Origin: Mesorhizobium jarvisii
GTDB taxonomy: Bacteria; Pseudomonadota; Alphaproteobacteria; Rhizobiales; Rhizobiaceae
Direction: 5' to 3'
Length of the DNA stretch: 64,000 nucleotides
NCBI RefSeq assembly: GCF_003601985.1
Contig: NZ_QZXA01000003.1
Span: 248,001-312,000 of the forward strand
How positions within the stretch are numbered: the stretch's first letter is position 1; every line of letters begins with the position of its first letter. Under the pieces are notes generated by a model. The model had not been told where the DNA came from, searched no databases, and saw nothing but the letters and a program-made list of their open reading frames with translations. Positions 27,501 to 37,611 of this stretch are shown one piece after another. The position numbers were made by a program, and so were the translations under genes.

Positions 27501-29307
27501 CGCCTTCGATCATCGCGACATCTTCATCGATCCCGATCCCGACATGACGGCCTCGATGGCCGAGCGCGAGCGTATGTTCGCGCTGCCGCGTTCGAGCTGG
27601 CAGGACTATGACAAGACCAAGCTGTCGGAAGGCGGCGTTATCGTCTCGCGCAGCCAGAAGTCGATCACCTTGCCGGCGACCGCCGCGGCGGCGATCGGCC
27701 TCAGCAAGACCACCGCCACGCCGGCCGAGATCATGACCGCCATCCTCAAGGCGCCGGTCGACCTCCTGTGGTTCGGCGGCATCGGCACTTACTTGAGGGC
27801 CTCCACCGAAAGCAATGCCGAGGTCGGCGACCGCGCCAATGACGCCATCCGCATCATCGCGCTCGACGTGCGCGCCAAGGTGATCGGGGAGGGCGCCAAT
27901 CTCGGCGTCACGCAGCGCGCCCGCATCGAGTTCGGCATGAATGGCGGTCGCTGCAATTCCGACGCCATCGACAATTCGGGCGGCGTCAACTGCTCCGACG
28001 TCGAGGTCAACATCAAGATCGCGCTGGCGTCGGCCATGCGCAAGGGATCGCTGACGCGCCCGGCCCGCAACAAGCTGCTGGCCGAGATGACCGGCGAGGT
28101 CGGCGGGCTGGTGCTCTCCAACAACTACCAGCAGACGCTGGCGCTTTCGATCGCCCGCAAGCGCGGCCTTGCCGACATCGCGCACCAGGCCCGCTTCATG
28201 TCAGCGCTCGAAGCGCGCGGCCTGCTCGACCGCGCCGTGGAGACGCTGCCGTCGCCGGCTGCCCTTGCCGAGCGCGAGGCGCGCGGCGAGCCGCTGACCA
28301 GGGCCGAACTCGGCGTGCTGCTCGCCTATGCCAAGATCGTCCTGTTTTCCGACATCGTCGCCAGCGATGTGCCTGACGATGCGCATTTCGATCGTGACCT
28401 GATGGGCTATTTCCCTGACCGGATGGCGAAGAAATACGCCGCCGAAATCCACGGCCACAGGCTGCGCCGCGAGATCATCGCCCGCGTCGTCGCCAACGAC
28501 CTGGTCAATCGCGGCGGCCCGTCCTTCGTGAACCGGCTGCAGGAAGCCACCGGGCGCACCGCCGCCGACGTGGTGCGCACCTTCGCCGTGGTGCGAGACG
28601 GCTTTGCGCTGCCGGCGCTCTATAGCGAGATCGATGCGCTCGACAGTCAGATCGACGGCCAGGTGCAGCTCGATCTCTACCAGATGGTCAGCCGGCTGAT
28701 CTACGTGACCAGCGGCTGGTATCTGAAGAACGATGCCGGCACGGCGCCGCTCGGCCAGCGCATCGCCGAGCTGCAGGACGCGCGCAAGGCGCTGGAGCCG
28801 AAGCTCGTTTCGCTGCTGCCGGCTTTCTCGCGCGAGCGGATCGAGGAGAAGCGGCACGGGCTGTTCAAGGCTGGCGCGCCGGAAAAGCTGGCCGAGCAGC
28901 TGGCGCTGAGCGAGGTGGCCGAACTCATCCCCGACATCGCGCTGACGGCGCGCACGGCCGGTGCTGACATCGTCGCGGCGGCACGAGCGTTCTTCGCGGT
29001 CAGCGATGCCTTCCGCATCCCGCGTGTCGAGGACGCGGCGCGCTCGATCACGCCTTCGGACTACTACGACCAGTTGGCGCTATCGCGCGCCACCGACACG
29101 ATAGGCGCGGCGCGTCGCGGCATTGCGGTGGCGGCGCTCACCGGCCATGCCAAGGCAGCGGATCCGGTGGCGGCCTGGCTGGAAGCCGGCGGCGAGCGCG
29201 TGGCGCGCATCCGCGAGCGTCTGCAGGCGCTCACCGAAGGCGGCGAGATCACCGTGTCGCGGCTGTCCGTGGCGTCTGGGCTGATGAGCGATCTGACCGG
29301 GATGTGA
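24517..29307 (+). CDS. NAD-specific glutamate dehydrogenase, large (180 kDa) type
   Basis: Catabolic NAD-dependent glutamate dehydrogenase, 1596 residues, converting glutamate to 2-oxoglutarate and ammonia. It belongs to the very large type known from Caulobacter (GdhZ), Pseudomonas and Streptomyces. A long N-terminal regulatory part (ACT-like, about 1-700) precedes the catalytic domain. The glutamate-site segment GGLRWSDR (from about 804) is followed by VGAKGGFFPK (from about 835). The NAD-binding fold lies downstream (VVGVGDMSGDVFGNGM), and a long C-terminal domain follows. ATG at 24517 with GGGAGG upstream. Single gene. Confidence 0.97.
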   Translation: MASVKSAAKPKKKATSATKTEERPARLADYLLARAPAEDIAAYEAADLERAADLAGQAVAGHKKGACVVAVETDSGVVREGRPVTVITVVNDNMPFLFDSILGEITETSGEPTLVTHPVITVRHGKRGVEEILGDGNFAKDDGSHDRLSVIHVHIPRLTVEAANALTERLRKMLGQVHAAVKDWKPMLARLDQAISEFRYSAVPLDKNSVAEAIAFLEWLRDDNFTFLGMREFKYSGGEESGNLERADKPGLGILSDPDVLVLRRGTEAVTTTPEIRAFLHGPEPLIVTKANAKSSVHRRIYLDYIGVKTYTPKGTLAGELRIVGLFTSTAYTRSVMKIPYLRSKAETIIAKSGFDRHDHSGKALINVLESYPRDELFQVPVPILRKHAAAILGLIERPRVRALVRADQFDRFVSILVFVPRDRYDSVVREKIGAYLKNVFEGRLSAYYPAFPEGGLARVHFIIGRSGGKTPKVEQATIEAAIRDIVRTWEDALSDAADAGGGDQALKAIAARLPESYRDTFSAAVALADAGRIARISADNPIAIDYYRHAEQKPHQAALKIYHHGSPVALSRRVPVLENIGFRVISERTFEVGGDATDMVFIHDMELENSYGKPIDLTDGGALFEDAFLSVWRGDVDNDGYNGLAQTAGLWSGEITILRAYGRYLQQVGIPQSQDFIAAALNRYPDIARGLHALFIARLGPTAVTEGVVAAKHLKAKIKDALEDVPNIDDDTIIRRYLNLIEASLRTNHFVADTKQKGQSLAIKLESQAVEGLPAPRPWREIFVYGSEVEGLHLRFGPVARGGLRWSDRAQDYRTEVLGLVKAQQVKNAVIVPVGAKGGFFPKRLPVGGSRDAIFEAGTSAYKNFVSSLLSITDNIGLDGVIPPAGVVRRDQDDPYFVVAADKGTATFSDTANAISEKHGFWLDDAFASGGSAGYDHKKMGITAKGAWEAVKRHFREINRDIQTSPFTVVGVGDMSGDVFGNGMLLSPQTRLIAAFDHRDIFIDPDPDMTASMAERERMFALPRSSWQDYDKTKLSEGGVIVSRSQKSITLPATAAAAIGLSKTTATPAEIMTAILKAPVDLLWFGGIGTYLRASTESNAEVGDRANDAIRIIALDVRAKVIGEGANLGVTQRARIEFGMNGGRCNSDAIDNSGGVNCSDVEVNIKIALASAMRKGSLTRPARNKLLAEMTGEVGGLVLSNNYQQTLALSIARKRGLADIAHQARFMSALEARGLLDRAVETLPSPAALAEREARGEPLTRAELGVLLAYAKIVLFSDIVASDVPDDAHFDRDLMGYFPDRMAKKYAAEIHGHRLRREIIARVVANDLVNRGGPSFVNRLQEATGRTAADVVRTFAVVRDGFALPALYSEIDALDSQIDGQVQLDLYQMVSRLIYVTSGWYLKNDAGTAPLGQRIAELQDARKALEPKLVSLLPAFSRERIEEKRHGLFKAGAPEKLAEQLALSEVAELIPDIALTARTAGADIVAAARAFFAVSDAFRIPRVEDAARSITPSDYYDQLALSRATDTIGAARRGIAVAALTGHAKAADPVAAWLEAGGERVARIRERLQALTEGGEITVSRLSVASGLMSDLTGM

Positions 29308-29325
29308 GGGTTCTTGCGGAGGTTG

Positions 29326-29560
29326 GCGCCGCCCCTCATCCGGCTGCCGCCGTTCGTTGTTCGAAAAGCCAAGCAATTGGCTTTTCGTCCGCTACGCGAG
29401 CCACTCCTCACCTCCCGTATAGTGACAGGGAGAAGGGAACTGGTCGCAAGGCCGGCGCCCATTCTGCGACGTCGACAATTGGCGAAAGCCTTCGCGACAG
29501 CGTCTTTTTCCCCGTCACTATACGGGGAGAAATGTCCGGCAGGACAATGAGGGGCGGCGC
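29326..29560. repeat. Interspersed palindromic element (copy 3, composite)
   Basis: A 235-bp element with a perfect 14-bp terminal inverted repeat (29326-29339 and 29547-29560). An inner hairpin has 11-bp arms (29362-29372 with 29377-29387). A second inner pair is CCGTATAGTGAC with GTCACTATACGG. It fills most of the 328-bp gap between the glutamate dehydrogenase and the Atg22-type MFS gene. No gene is seen in the gap. Confidence 0.8.
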
Positions 29561-29635
29561 AACGCTTGTCATTTGCATGGGCATCAGAAACATGCAGACA
29601 TGGCGCCCGACGCGGGTGGGGCCGAGGGAATCATC

Positions 29636-31012
29636 ATGGCGGTAGAGACAATGCAGCGGGCGTCCGGGCGCGGCATCTGGGGATGGATGTTCTTCGACTG
29701 GGCGGCGCAGCCGTTCTTCACGGTCGTCACCACCTTCATCTTCGGTCCGTATTTCGTCTCGCGCATGGCTGGCGATCCCAACACCGGCCAAGCGGTCTGG
29801 GGCTACGGGATCGCCGCGGCAGGGCTGGTCATCGCCGTTCTGTCACCGATCCTCGGTTCGATCGCCGACCAGACCGGGCCGCGCAAGCCGTGGATCGCTT
29901 TCTTCGCCGCGATCAAGATCACCAGTCTCGCTCTGCTCTGGTTTGCCGCACCCGGCTCGAACCTGTTCCTGGTCGTTGCGCTGTTTTCGCTGGCTTCGGT
30001 GGCGGCGGAATTCTCCACCGTGTTCAACGATTCGATGATGCCGCGGCTGGTGCCGAAGAGCGAGATCGGCCGCATCTCCAACACGGCCTGGGGGCTCGGC
30101 TATCTCGGCGGCATGATCGCGCTGATCTTCGTCGTCACCTGCCTCGCCGGCTCGCCCGAGACCGGCAAGACGATCATCGGCATCGACCCGCTGTTCGGCC
30201 TCGACCCGAAGCTTGGCGAGGATGCGCGCGCCACCGGGCCGCTGTCGGCCGGCTGGTATTTCCTGTTCATCCTGCCGATGTTCTTCTTCACGCCGGACGC
30301 CATCAAGGGCATTCCGATCGGGCCGGCGGTGCGCGAGGGCCTGTTGGAACTGAAATCCACGCTGGCCGAGGTGCGCAGGCGCGGCGGCATCTTCCGCTTC
30401 CTCGTCGCCCGCATGATCTACCAGGACGGCGTCAACGCGCTGCTGGCGCTCGGCGGCACGTTCGCGGCTGGCATGTTCCATTGGTCGATCACAGAGATCG
30501 GCATGTTCGGCATCATCCTCAATGTCGTCGCCATCTTCGGCTGTTGGATCGCGGCACGCCTCGACACCGCGCTCGGCTCCAAGGCCGTGGTGATGATCGC
30601 ACTGGTCATGCTGTCGGTCGCCACCATCGGCGTCGTCTCGACCGGCCCAGGCTTCACGTTGCTCGGCCTGATCCAGCTGCCGACCACCGATTCGGGCGGG
30701 CTGTTCGGCACGGCGGCCGAAAAGGCCTACATCATGTATGGCCTGCTGATTGGCCTTGCCTTCGGCCCGGTGCAGGCGTCGTCACGCTCCTACATGGCGC
30801 GCAGCGTCACGGCGGCGGAATCCGGCCGCTATTTCGGCATCTATGCGCTGGCCGGGCGGGCGACCAGCTTCCTGGCGCCGTTCCTGGTGGCGACCATCAC
30901 CGCGCTCAGCGATTCGGCGCGGCTCGGCATGGCCGTGATCATCCTGTTCCTCGGCATCGGCATGGCGATCCTGGTCAGGACGCCCTATCCGGCGGATCGG
31001 CCGGCGGAATAG
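29636..31012 (+). CDS. MFS transporter, UMF1/Atg22-like
   Basis: Membrane protein of 458 residues with about 12 hydrophobic segments, resembling the UMF1 (Atg22-like) MFS group. It has [15 protein letters not shown] near the N-terminus, then [13 protein letters not shown], and [29 protein letters not shown], the group's signature. The ATG at 29636 follows GAGGGA; an upstream in-frame extension to 29573 lacks this. Substrate unknown, though amino-acid efflux is proposed for the eukaryotic relatives. Confidence 0.9.
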   Translation: MAVETMQRASGRGIWGWMFFDWAAQPFFTVVTTFIFGPYFVSRMAGDPNTGQAVWGYGIAAAGLVIAVLSPILGSIADQTGPRKPWIAFFAAIKITSLALLWFAAPGSNLFLVVALFSLASVAAEFSTVFNDSMMPRLVPKSEIGRISNTAWGLGYLGGMIALIFVVTCLAGSPETGKTIIGIDPLFGLDPKLGEDARATGPLSAGWYFLFILPMFFFTPDAIKGIPIGPAVREGLLELKSTLAEVRRRGGIFRFLVARMIYQDGVNALLALGGTFAAGMFHWSITEIGMFGIILNVVAIFGCWIAARLDTALGSKAVVMIALVMLSVATIGVVSTGPGFTLLGLIQLPTTDSGGLFGTAAEKAYIMYGLLIGLAFGPVQASSRSYMARSVTAAESGRYFGIYALAGRATSFLAPFLVATITALSDSARLGMAVIILFLGIGMAILVRTPYPADRPAE

Positions 31013-31017
31013 CGCCT

Positions 31018-31138
31018 TACTCTCCCCTTGTGGGGAGGGTGGATCCGCGAAGCGGAGCGGGGTGGGGGTCAGCGCCATCACCCCACCCCGGCGCGCTCGC
31101 AAGCGAGCGCACCGACCCTCCCCATCAAGGGGAGGGTA
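31018..31138. repeat. Interspersed palindromic element (copy 4)
   Basis: A 121-bp palindrome with arms TACTCTCCCCTTG.GGGGAGGGT and ACCCTCCCC.AAGGGGAGGGTA. An inner GGGGTGGGGG/CACCCCACCCC pair and a hairpin GCGCTCGC/GCGAGCGC are also present. It lies between convergent stops of the MFS gene and purH and may act as a bidirectional terminator. Confidence 0.78.
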
Positions 31139-31145
31139 AACGTGC

Positions 31146-32762
31146 TCAGTGCCGGAAATGCCTCACGGCCGTAAACACCATCGCGATGCCATGTTCATCG
31201 GCCGCCGCAATGACGTCCTTGTCGTTCATCGAGCCGCCCGGCTGGATGACGGCGGTGGCTCCGGCGGAGACCGCGGCAAGCAGGCCGTCGGCGAAGGGGA
31301 AGAAGGCATCGGAGGCGACGACCGAGCCCTTGGTCAGCGGTTCGGCCATACCGGCGGCCTCGGCCGCGTCCAGCGCCTTGCGGGCGGCGATGCGGGAGGA
31401 ATCGACGCGGCTCATCTGGCCGGCGCCGATGCCGACCGTGGCGCCGTCTTTTGCATAGACGATGGCGTTCGACTTGACGTGCTTGGCGACGCGGAAGGCG
31501 AATTTGAGATCGGCCATCTCCGCTGGCGTCGGCGCGCGCTTCGTCACGACTTTCAGTTCGAGATCGTCGACCACGGCGTTGTCCCGGCTCTGGACGAGCA
31601 GGCCGCCGGCAACGGATTTGACGGTCGTGCCGGGCGAGCGCGGGTCGGGCAAGCCACCGGTGACCAGCAGGCGCAGGTTTTTCTTCGCGGCAACGATCGC
31701 CGCGGCCTCGTCCGTGGCATCGGGCGCGATGATCACCTCGGTGAAGGTCTTCACGATGTCCTGCGCCGCTTCGGCGTCGAGGGTGCGATTCATTGCGACG
31801 ATGCCGCCGAAGGCCGAGACCGGATCGCACGCAAGCGCCTTGGCGTAGGCCGATTTCAGCGATGTGCCCTCGGCGACGCCGCACGGGTTGGCGTGCTTGA
31901 TGATGGCGACCGCGGCGGAGCGGCTGGGATCGAACTCGCCGGCCAGTTCGAAGGCGGCGTCGGTGTCGTTGATGTTGTTGTAGGAGAGCTGCTTGCCCTG
32001 CAGCTGCCGCGTCGTGGCGACGCCAGGGCGCTTGTCGCCATTGACGTAGAAGCCGGCGCTCTGGTGCGGGTTTTCGCCGTAGCGCATCACTTCGGTCAGC
32101 CTGCCGCCGAAGGCGCGCCAGGTCGGGTGCTCGATCTCCAGCGCCTCGGCGAACCAGCTGGAAATCGCCGCGTCATAGCTGGCGGTGCGCGCAAAGGCCT
32201 TGGCCGCCAGCTTCTTGCGGAAATCCAGCGACAGCGAGCCGATGTTCATTTCCAGTGCGTTCAGCACCGAGGCGTAGTCGCCTGGATCGGTGACGATGGC
32301 GACATAGGCGTGGTTCTTGGCCGAGGCGCGGATCATCGCCGGGCCGCCAATGTCGATGTTCTCGACGATTGCTGCATAGTCGGCGCCGGAGCGGCGGACT
32401 TCCTCGAACGGATAGAGATTGGAGACGAGGAGGTCGATCGGCTCGATGCCGTATTTGCGCATCGCCGCCGCATGCTCGGGGTCGTCGCGCACGCCAAGCA
32501 GCGCGCCATGCACGGAAGGGTGCAAGGTCTTGACGCGGCCATCCATGATCTCGGGGAAGCCGGTGAGCTCGGAGACATCGCGCACCGCCAGGCCGGCCTC
32601 GGCGATCGCCTTGGCGGTGCCGCCGGTCGAGACCAGTTCGACGCCGGCCGCGGCCAATGCCGTGGCGAAGTCGATGAGGCCGGTCTTGTCGAACACCGAA
32701 AGCAAGGCACGGCGTACGGGAACGAGGTCCGGGGCGGGAATGTTCTTGGCGGCGACGGCCAT
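31146..32762 (-). CDS. purH: Bifunctional AICAR transformylase / IMP cyclohydrolase
   Basis: Performs the last two steps of purine synthesis: AICAR to FAICAR with 10-formyl-THF, then cyclisation to IMP. It has 538 residues, normal for PurH. The N-terminal cyclohydrolase (MGS-like) domain shows [17 protein letters not shown] and [12 protein letters not shown]. The C-terminal transformylase domain shows the KHANPCG motif and ends FTAVRHFRH. The ATG at 32762 is chosen; the frame is open upstream to 32810. It is the last gene of an htpX-rsmB-heparinase-purH run. Confidence 0.97.
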   Translation of the reverse strand: MAVAAKNIPAPDLVPVRRALLSVFDKTGLIDFATALAAAGVELVSTGGTAKAIAEAGLAVRDVSELTGFPEIMDGRVKTLHPSVHGALLGVRDDPEHAAAMRKYGIEPIDLLVSNLYPFEEVRRSGADYAAIVENIDIGGPAMIRASAKNHAYVAIVTDPGDYASVLNALEMNIGSLSLDFRKKLAAKAFARTASYDAAISSWFAEALEIEHPTWRAFGGRLTEVMRYGENPHQSAGFYVNGDKRPGVATTRQLQGKQLSYNNINDTDAAFELAGEFDPSRSAAVAIIKHANPCGVAEGTSLKSAYAKALACDPVSAFGGIVAMNRTLDAEAAQDIVKTFTEVIIAPDATDEAAAIVAAKKNLRLLVTGGLPDPRSPGTTVKSVAGGLLVQSRDNAVVDDLELKVVTKRAPTPAEMADLKFAFRVAKHVKSNAIVYAKDGATVGIGAGQMSRVDSSRIAARKALDAAEAAGMAEPLTKGSVVASDAFFPFADGLLAAVSAGATAVIQPGGSMNDKDVIAAADEHGIAMVFTAVRHFRH

Positions 32763-32856
32763 GGGCTGGCGGCCTTTCACGGCTGGAGGGGCAAGCCCGC
32801 GCCGTAGCACATGACATCAGGAAATCAAGCGGCAAGCTTGGTGGTGGCCGGCACTC

Positions 32857-34581
32857 TCAGTTGTTTTCCGGATAGCCGGCAATGCTGGTGCGCGTCAGCT
32901 GCCAGTGGACTTCGGATACGTCGGAGGCCTTGAAGGCAAGCACGATCTGCCGGCTGCGGCGCGGGCCGCCGAGACCGGCGAAATAGATCGATTCCTCGAC
33001 CTCCGGCACCACTTCGCCTGAGGTGAACACCCAGCTGTCGGCCTGGTCGGCGGTCAGCACCAGCCGGTCATGTTCGTCCTGCAGCAAGTTGATGTCGGGA
33101 TGGACATGGAAGCGCACGGTGATGAAGTCGCGGCCATTGTTGCGGATCGCGGCATTGCCGGGCCGCTGGAACCGGTCCCTGCCGGCCAGGACATTGCCGT
33201 TCGACGACAGCTTAAGCTCGCGCTCGTGCAGGAAGCCGAAGCGCGCGACGTAGCCGTCATGGCGGGCGATGAAGCCCTGGATGCCCTTCTGGTCGATGCG
33301 CTTGCACTGCACCTGCTGCGGGCCGCCGATCAGCGGCGAGCCCAGCAGGCCGTTGACGCGCAGCGAATGGCTGAAGCGCGCCGACGAGGTGTCGTTGATG
33401 GTGGCGGTCGAGTGCGCGGCGGTGGCGCGCGCCAGCGGCCGGAACTCGGCGGCGCCATAGGTGTCGATGCCGGCATTGACGATGTAATGCTGGCGGCCGG
33501 ACGACAGCTCGAAGGCAAGGCAGCCGGCGTGCGCCGCGTTGGACACGTCGACCGGCGGCGGCAGGCCGGTGTCGGCGATGACGGTGACCCCGCCCATCGA
33601 CAGCCGCTCATAGCCCGAATGCGGCGCGTGCAGCAGCGGCGCGCCGGCGGTGTCGTCATGCCGCAATATGGTGGCGATGCGGTCATGGATGGTGGCGCCC
33701 ATGCCGTTGAAACGGGCGAGGCTGCCATCCTGGTGGCGGAAGAAGCGCAGCGCCGGCAGCATGCGGTCGATGGCGCCGATCAGCGCCTGCGGCGGGGTTT
33801 CCGCCTGGTTGGCGTAGGTCTGGCGCAGCGGCAAAAGGTCGGCGAGGATTTCCAGCACCGACATCGGATTGCGTGAGATATGGCCGCCATCGGCGAGGAT
33901 CTGGCGGTTGAGTTCCTCGGCGAGGTTGCGGGTGGCGCCGCGCAGCGCCGAAGCCGGCGCGGGCAGGGAAAGGGCGGCGAAGGCAAGTGCTATGCGGGCA
34001 CGCAGCCGGTCCTTGCCGTCGGGCATCTCGCGCGCCATCGACCTGAGGTAGCGGATCTGGACGGCCAGCGACTTCAGGAAGGCACGGTAGAAGGGGAATT
34101 CGGCGCCCTGCAGCACGACGGAGGAATGCTGCAGCCAGGCGATGATGCGTTTGGCCGTCGTCCCGGGCTCCCAGGCGATACCGGCAATGTTGTTTCCGTG
34201 CATGGCGATCCAGTCGGACACCAGGGCACGCGCATTGGCGGCGGCAAGTTCGGTGCCGGCGGCGCGCATGTGGCGCAGCCAGCGAAAGCCATGCAGCGTC
34301 TTCTGCCAGCCGTGATTGGGCACGTTGATCTGGAAGGGCGACTTGCCGCCGGTCTCTACCAGGTGCCCCGACAGGGGATAGCGGCCGTAATAGATCTCCA
34401 GCGCGATCTGCGGGTCGGCCAGCCGCAAGTCCGGCGGTGCAATCAGCACGCGTTCGGGCGTGCGGCCGGAATAGCGCCAGCGATAGACCGGCCCGGCGCG
34501 CAAGCGCCGGCGCGTCTTGCGCCAGAACTCCTTCGCGACAAGCGTCCACAGACGCGTCGTGTTGCTGGCAGCCAGTGCCAA
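32857..34581 (-). CDS. Heparinase II/III family protein
   Basis: Polysaccharide-lyase-like protein, 574 residues: an alpha/alpha-toroid N-terminal half (about 100-330) followed by a beta-rich heparinase II/III C-terminal half (about 340-560). It starts with TTG at 34581, which has AGGAGG a few bases upstream; no ATG is available nearby. No clear signal peptide is present, though related rhizobial proteins are encoded between rsmB and purH just as here. Its substrate is unknown; an envelope or capsular glycan is possible. Confidence 0.88.
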   Translation of the reverse strand: MALAASNTTRLWTLVAKEFWRKTRRRLRAGPVYRWRYSGRTPERVLIAPPDLRLADPQIALEIYYGRYPLSGHLVETGGKSPFQINVPNHGWQKTLHGFRWLRHMRAAGTELAAANARALVSDWIAMHGNNIAGIAWEPGTTAKRIIAWLQHSSVVLQGAEFPFYRAFLKSLAVQIRYLRSMAREMPDGKDRLRARIALAFAALSLPAPASALRGATRNLAEELNRQILADGGHISRNPMSVLEILADLLPLRQTYANQAETPPQALIGAIDRMLPALRFFRHQDGSLARFNGMGATIHDRIATILRHDDTAGAPLLHAPHSGYERLSMGGVTVIADTGLPPPVDVSNAAHAGCLAFELSSGRQHYIVNAGIDTYGAAEFRPLARATAAHSTATINDTSSARFSHSLRVNGLLGSPLIGGPQQVQCKRIDQKGIQGFIARHDGYVARFGFLHERELKLSSNGNVLAGRDRFQRPGNAAIRNNGRDFITVRFHVHPDINLLQDEHDRLVLTADQADSWVFTSGEVVPEVEESIYFAGLGGPRRSRQIVLAFKASDVSEVHWQLTRTSIAGYPENN

Positions 34582-34787
34582 AAGCCCTCCTGGTCCGTCC
34601 TCTATCCCGGCGCAAGCTTATATGATTCAAGAACTTATGCGAAGGCGGATTTCTTCCAACCGACCCACTTCACGCGGCCATGGCCGGGATCGTCCCTAAA
34701 AAAGTCGTCTCTGCCGCGACTTATGTCCTCTTGCGGCGGCGGCGAAACTCGCTGGGCGAACGGTTTTCGCGGTCGTGAAAGATTGCT

Positions 34788-36173
34788 CTAAAGAGCGCGG
34801 CGCATGCGCGCAGCGAAGAAGCCGTCCAGCCCCGAGCGCTCCGGCGTGCCGAGATCAAGGTCGGCGGGCGTGGTGCGCAGCGTGCCTTGCGCCGTCAAGA
34901 AAGGGTCGATGCCGGCGACCTCGCCTTGCCGCAGCGGATCGTCGACTGCGGTTGTTTCGTTGAGAAAGGCACGATGCAAATCTTCGCCTTCGAGCGGGTC
35001 GAGCGAACAATTGGAAAAGACTATCCGGCCACCGGGCCTGACCAGCGTGACGGCGCGGGTGAGCAACCGCCTTTGGAGGTCGGCGAGCTTTTCGACATCG
35101 GCCGCCGTCTTGGTCCATGGCACGTCGGGATGCCGTCGCACCGTGCCCGTCGATGAGCAGGGCGCGTCGAGCAGCACCGCGTCGAACAGCTCCGCCGGCT
35201 CGTATTTGAGCAAGTCGGCCTGGACGATCTCGGCCGACAGGCCGAGGCGGTCGAGATTCTGCGCCAGCCGGGCCAGCCGGTTCTTCGATGTGTCGACCGC
35301 CGTGACCCTGGCACCGGCCAGGATCAGCTGGGCGGTCTTGCCGCCGGGCGCGGCGCAGAGGTCGGCGACACGCAATCCGCTGACATCGCCGAAGAGCCGC
35401 GCCGGCAGGCTGGCAGCCGCATCCTGAACCCACCAGGCACCTTCGGCGAAGCCGGGCAGGTCGGTGACGGCTCCGGCAAGATTTTCCACGCGCACCGTGC
35501 CGGTCGGCAGCACGATGCCGCCTAGCTTTTCGGCCCAGAGTGCGGGGTCGGCCCTGACCGAGAAGTCGACGGGCGCCTCGTAACGGTGCGCGGCGAGGAT
35601 CTGCTTCGCCTTGTCGGCGCCATAGGTGGCCTTCAGCCGGTCGGAGAACCATTCTGGCGCTTCGTCGGTGGCGGCAAGGGCGGCGGGCAGTTCCGTCTCC
35701 TTGGCACGCGCCAGCGTGCGCAGCACGCCGTTGACCAGGCCGGAAAAGCGCTGGGTGCGCGGATCGGACTTGGCATGGGTGACCGCGAGGTCGACGGCGG
35801 CGCTGTCGGGAATGTCGAGGAACAGGATCTGTGCCGCCGCCACATGCAAGATGTGCGACAGCGCCGTGGCGTTGGGCGGCAGCGGCTTTTCCAGGCGTCG
35901 CGCCAGCAGCCCGACGATGGTCATGCGGAAGCGCAGCGCGGTGACCAGAATGGCCCGCACCAAGCCACGGTCGCGCAAATCGAGCGCCTTGTATTGCGGG
36001 TGGCCGTTCTCGTGGTCGGTCAGTCCGTCGAGCGGTGTCCTGGCGTCGATGACGGCGGCAAGCAGCCGCGCCGCCGCCTTGCGGGCGGCGAGACCGGCGA
36101 CGAATTCGCCGCCGTCTCTATGGTCCTGATCGCGTGAGCCTGTGCGTCGAGGTGCTCCCACGCTCACGACCAT
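34788..36173 (-). CDS. rsmB: 16S rRNA m5C methyltransferase RsmB
   Basis: SAM-dependent RNA cytosine-C5 methyltransferase (16S C967), 461 residues. An N-terminal NusB-like domain (about 25-165) is followed by a Rossmann methyltransferase domain with [12 protein letters not shown] (SAM site), [15 protein letters not shown] (motif IV cysteine) and [13 protein letters not shown] (catalytic cysteine, motif VI). ATG at 36173 overlaps the htpX stop by 10 bp; the frame is open further into htpX, so the exact start is uncertain. Overlap suggests co-transcription with htpX. Confidence 0.94.
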   Translation of the reverse strand: MVVSVGAPRRTGSRDQDHRDGGEFVAGLAARKAAARLLAAVIDARTPLDGLTDHENGHPQYKALDLRDRGLVRAILVTALRFRMTIVGLLARRLEKPLPPNATALSHILHVAAAQILFLDIPDSAAVDLAVTHAKSDPRTQRFSGLVNGVLRTLARAKETELPAALAATDEAPEWFSDRLKATYGADKAKQILAAHRYEAPVDFSVRADPALWAEKLGGIVLPTGTVRVENLAGAVTDLPGFAEGAWWVQDAAASLPARLFGDVSGLRVADLCAAPGGKTAQLILAGARVTAVDTSKNRLARLAQNLDRLGLSAEIVQADLLKYEPAELFDAVLLDAPCSSTGTVRRHPDVPWTKTAADVEKLADLQRRLLTRAVTLVRPGGRIVFSNCSLDPLEGEDLHRAFLNETTAVDDPLRQGEVAGIDPFLTAQGTLRTTPADLDLGTPERSGLDGFFAARMRRAL

Positions 36174-37177
36174 CGGCCCTTGGGCCCGGTCGGGTTGCGC
36201 CCCCATGGGTTGGCCTTCGGCCTTTCCGGCTCCCCCGGCTGTTCCGCTTGAGGGGCCTGGCCCCACGGGCCGGACGGCTGCTGTTCTTCGGCGTGCCGAG
36301 GCGTAGGGCGCGGGGCGGCCTGGGTGCCGCCCGCCATCTGCCGCGCCATCTCCTGCAACGCGGCGATGCGGTTCTCAGTGCTGGGGTGGGTGGAGAACAG
36401 ATTGTCCATACGCTCGCCGTGCAGAGGATTGATGATGAAGAGATGCGCCATCGCCGGATTGCGCTCCGCATCGGGGTTCGGAATGCGTTCGGCGCCGCGA
36501 GCGATCTTGTCAAGCGCCGATGCCAGCCACAGCGGGTGTCCACAGATTTCGGCGCCGCGCCGGTCGGCTTCGTATTCGCGAGTGCGGCTGACCGCCATCT
36601 GCACGATCATCGCGGCAAAAGGCGCCACGATCATCGCCGCCAGCACGCCGACAAAACCGAACGGGTTGTTGTTGTCGCGGTTGCCGCCGAGGAAGAAGGC
36701 GAAATTGCCGAGCATCGAGATGGCACCGGCAAAGGTGGCGACGATGGTCATGGTCAGCGTGTCGCGGTGCTGGACGTGCGCAAGCTCGTGCGCCATGACG
36801 GCCGCGACCTCTTCATGGGTCAGCCGCTGCAACAGTCCGGTGGAGGCGGCGACCGCCGCGTTCTGCGGGTTGCGGCCGGTGGCGAAGGCATTGGGCTGCG
36901 GATTGTCGATCAGATAGGTCCGGGGCATAGGCAGCCCGGCCTGCTTGGCCAGCGCCTGGACGATGGCGTAATATTCGGGCGCGTTCTTCTCGTCGACCTC
37001 GACGGCGCGGTTCATCGACAGCACCATCTTGTCGGCGTTCCAGTAACTGAACAGATTGGTGCCGGCGGCGATCAGCAGCGCGATCATCATGCCGCCCGAA
37101 CCGCCGATCAGGAAGCCGACGCCCATGAACAGCGCCGTCATCGCGGCAAGAAGCATGGCGGTGCGAAGTGTGTTCAT
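36164..37177 (-). CDS. htpX: Membrane protease HtpX
   Basis: Zinc-dependent inner-membrane protease for quality control of membrane proteins, 337 residues. Two N-terminal hydrophobic segments (about 5-45) and two more around residues 145-190 surround the zinc site HELAH (130-134). The third ligand is likely in [10 protein letters not shown]. The Pro/Gly/Gln-rich C-terminal tail (from about 285) is longer than in E. coli HtpX. ATG at 37177 follows AGGAG. The first gene of the rsmB-containing run. Confidence 0.96.
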   Translation of the reverse strand: MNTLRTAMLLAAMTALFMGVGFLIGGSGGMMIALLIAAGTNLFSYWNADKMVLSMNRAVEVDEKNAPEYYAIVQALAKQAGLPMPRTYLIDNPQPNAFATGRNPQNAAVAASTGLLQRLTHEEVAAVMAHELAHVQHRDTLTMTIVATFAGAISMLGNFAFFLGGNRDNNNPFGFVGVLAAMIVAPFAAMIVQMAVSRTREYEADRRGAEICGHPLWLASALDKIARGAERIPNPDAERNPAMAHLFIINPLHGERMDNLFSTHPSTENRIAALQEMARQMAGGTQAAPRPTPRHAEEQQPSGPWGQAPQAEQPGEPERPKANPWGRNPTGPKGRWS

Positions 37178-37273
37178 CGTCTGCTCCTGTCGTGGTGGTG
37201 GCAAAAAGGGGTCGATCGTTGCAGCGCCGCGCGTCCTTTCGGACGCGCAAAGGACGCTGTAAGGTTTTATTTG

Positions 37274-37319
37274 CGCATGATCCTTTCCGAAAATCGATTC
37301 CGATTTTCGGGGTCATGCG
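37274..37319. repeat. Short palindromic repeat of rhizobial type
   Basis: Outer arms CGCATGA (37274-37280) and TCATGCG (37313-37319). Inner 10-bp arms CCGAAAATCG and CGATTTTCGG with loop ATTC. This GCATGATC...TTTTCGG motif recurs across Mesorhizobium-type genomes. It lies in the divergent region between htpX and the DUF1674 gene. Confidence 0.7.
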
Positions 37320-37380
37320 TGGGTTCATGGCTATATGATGGGAAACACCTGACGCTGTTTCAATCCGCGTGGAATATCGC

Positions 37381-37602
37381 ATGACCGACGAAACCAGTAA
37401 AACGCCAGCCGGCACGGATGACGATGTGCCGGCAAGAGACCTGTCGCCCGCCGCGCGGCGCGCACTGGCCGAGGCGGAGGCACGGCGCACCGCGTATCGC
37501 GAGAAGGAAACCGGCCTGCCGAAAGAAATCGGCGGCCGGGGCGGCAAGGAACCTGGCCGTTATGGCGACTGGGAGGTCAAAGGCCTGACCAGCGATTTTT
37601 AG
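37381..37602 (+). CDS. DUF1674 protein (SdhAF4-like)
   Basis: Protein of 73 residues with the DUF1674 C-terminal signature GGRGGKEPGRYGDWEVKG, the conserved PxRYGDWE core and DF end. Eukaryotic members (SDHAF4) help flavinate and assemble succinate dehydrogenase subunit A, so an Sdh assembly factor is likely. ATG at 37381 is chosen; a GTG at 37369 is also in frame. It is divergent from htpX and convergent with the HAD phosphatase (9-bp gap). Confidence 0.88.
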   Translation: MTDETSKTPAGTDDDVPARDLSPAARRALAEAEARRTAYREKETGLPKEIGGRGGKEPGRYGDWEVKGLTSDF

Positions 37603-37611
37603 GGACTGCTC

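Noticed and set aside
31149..32807. 552-codon open frame opposite purH
   Set aside because: purH has clear SVFDKTGL and KHANPCG motifs on the minus strand.
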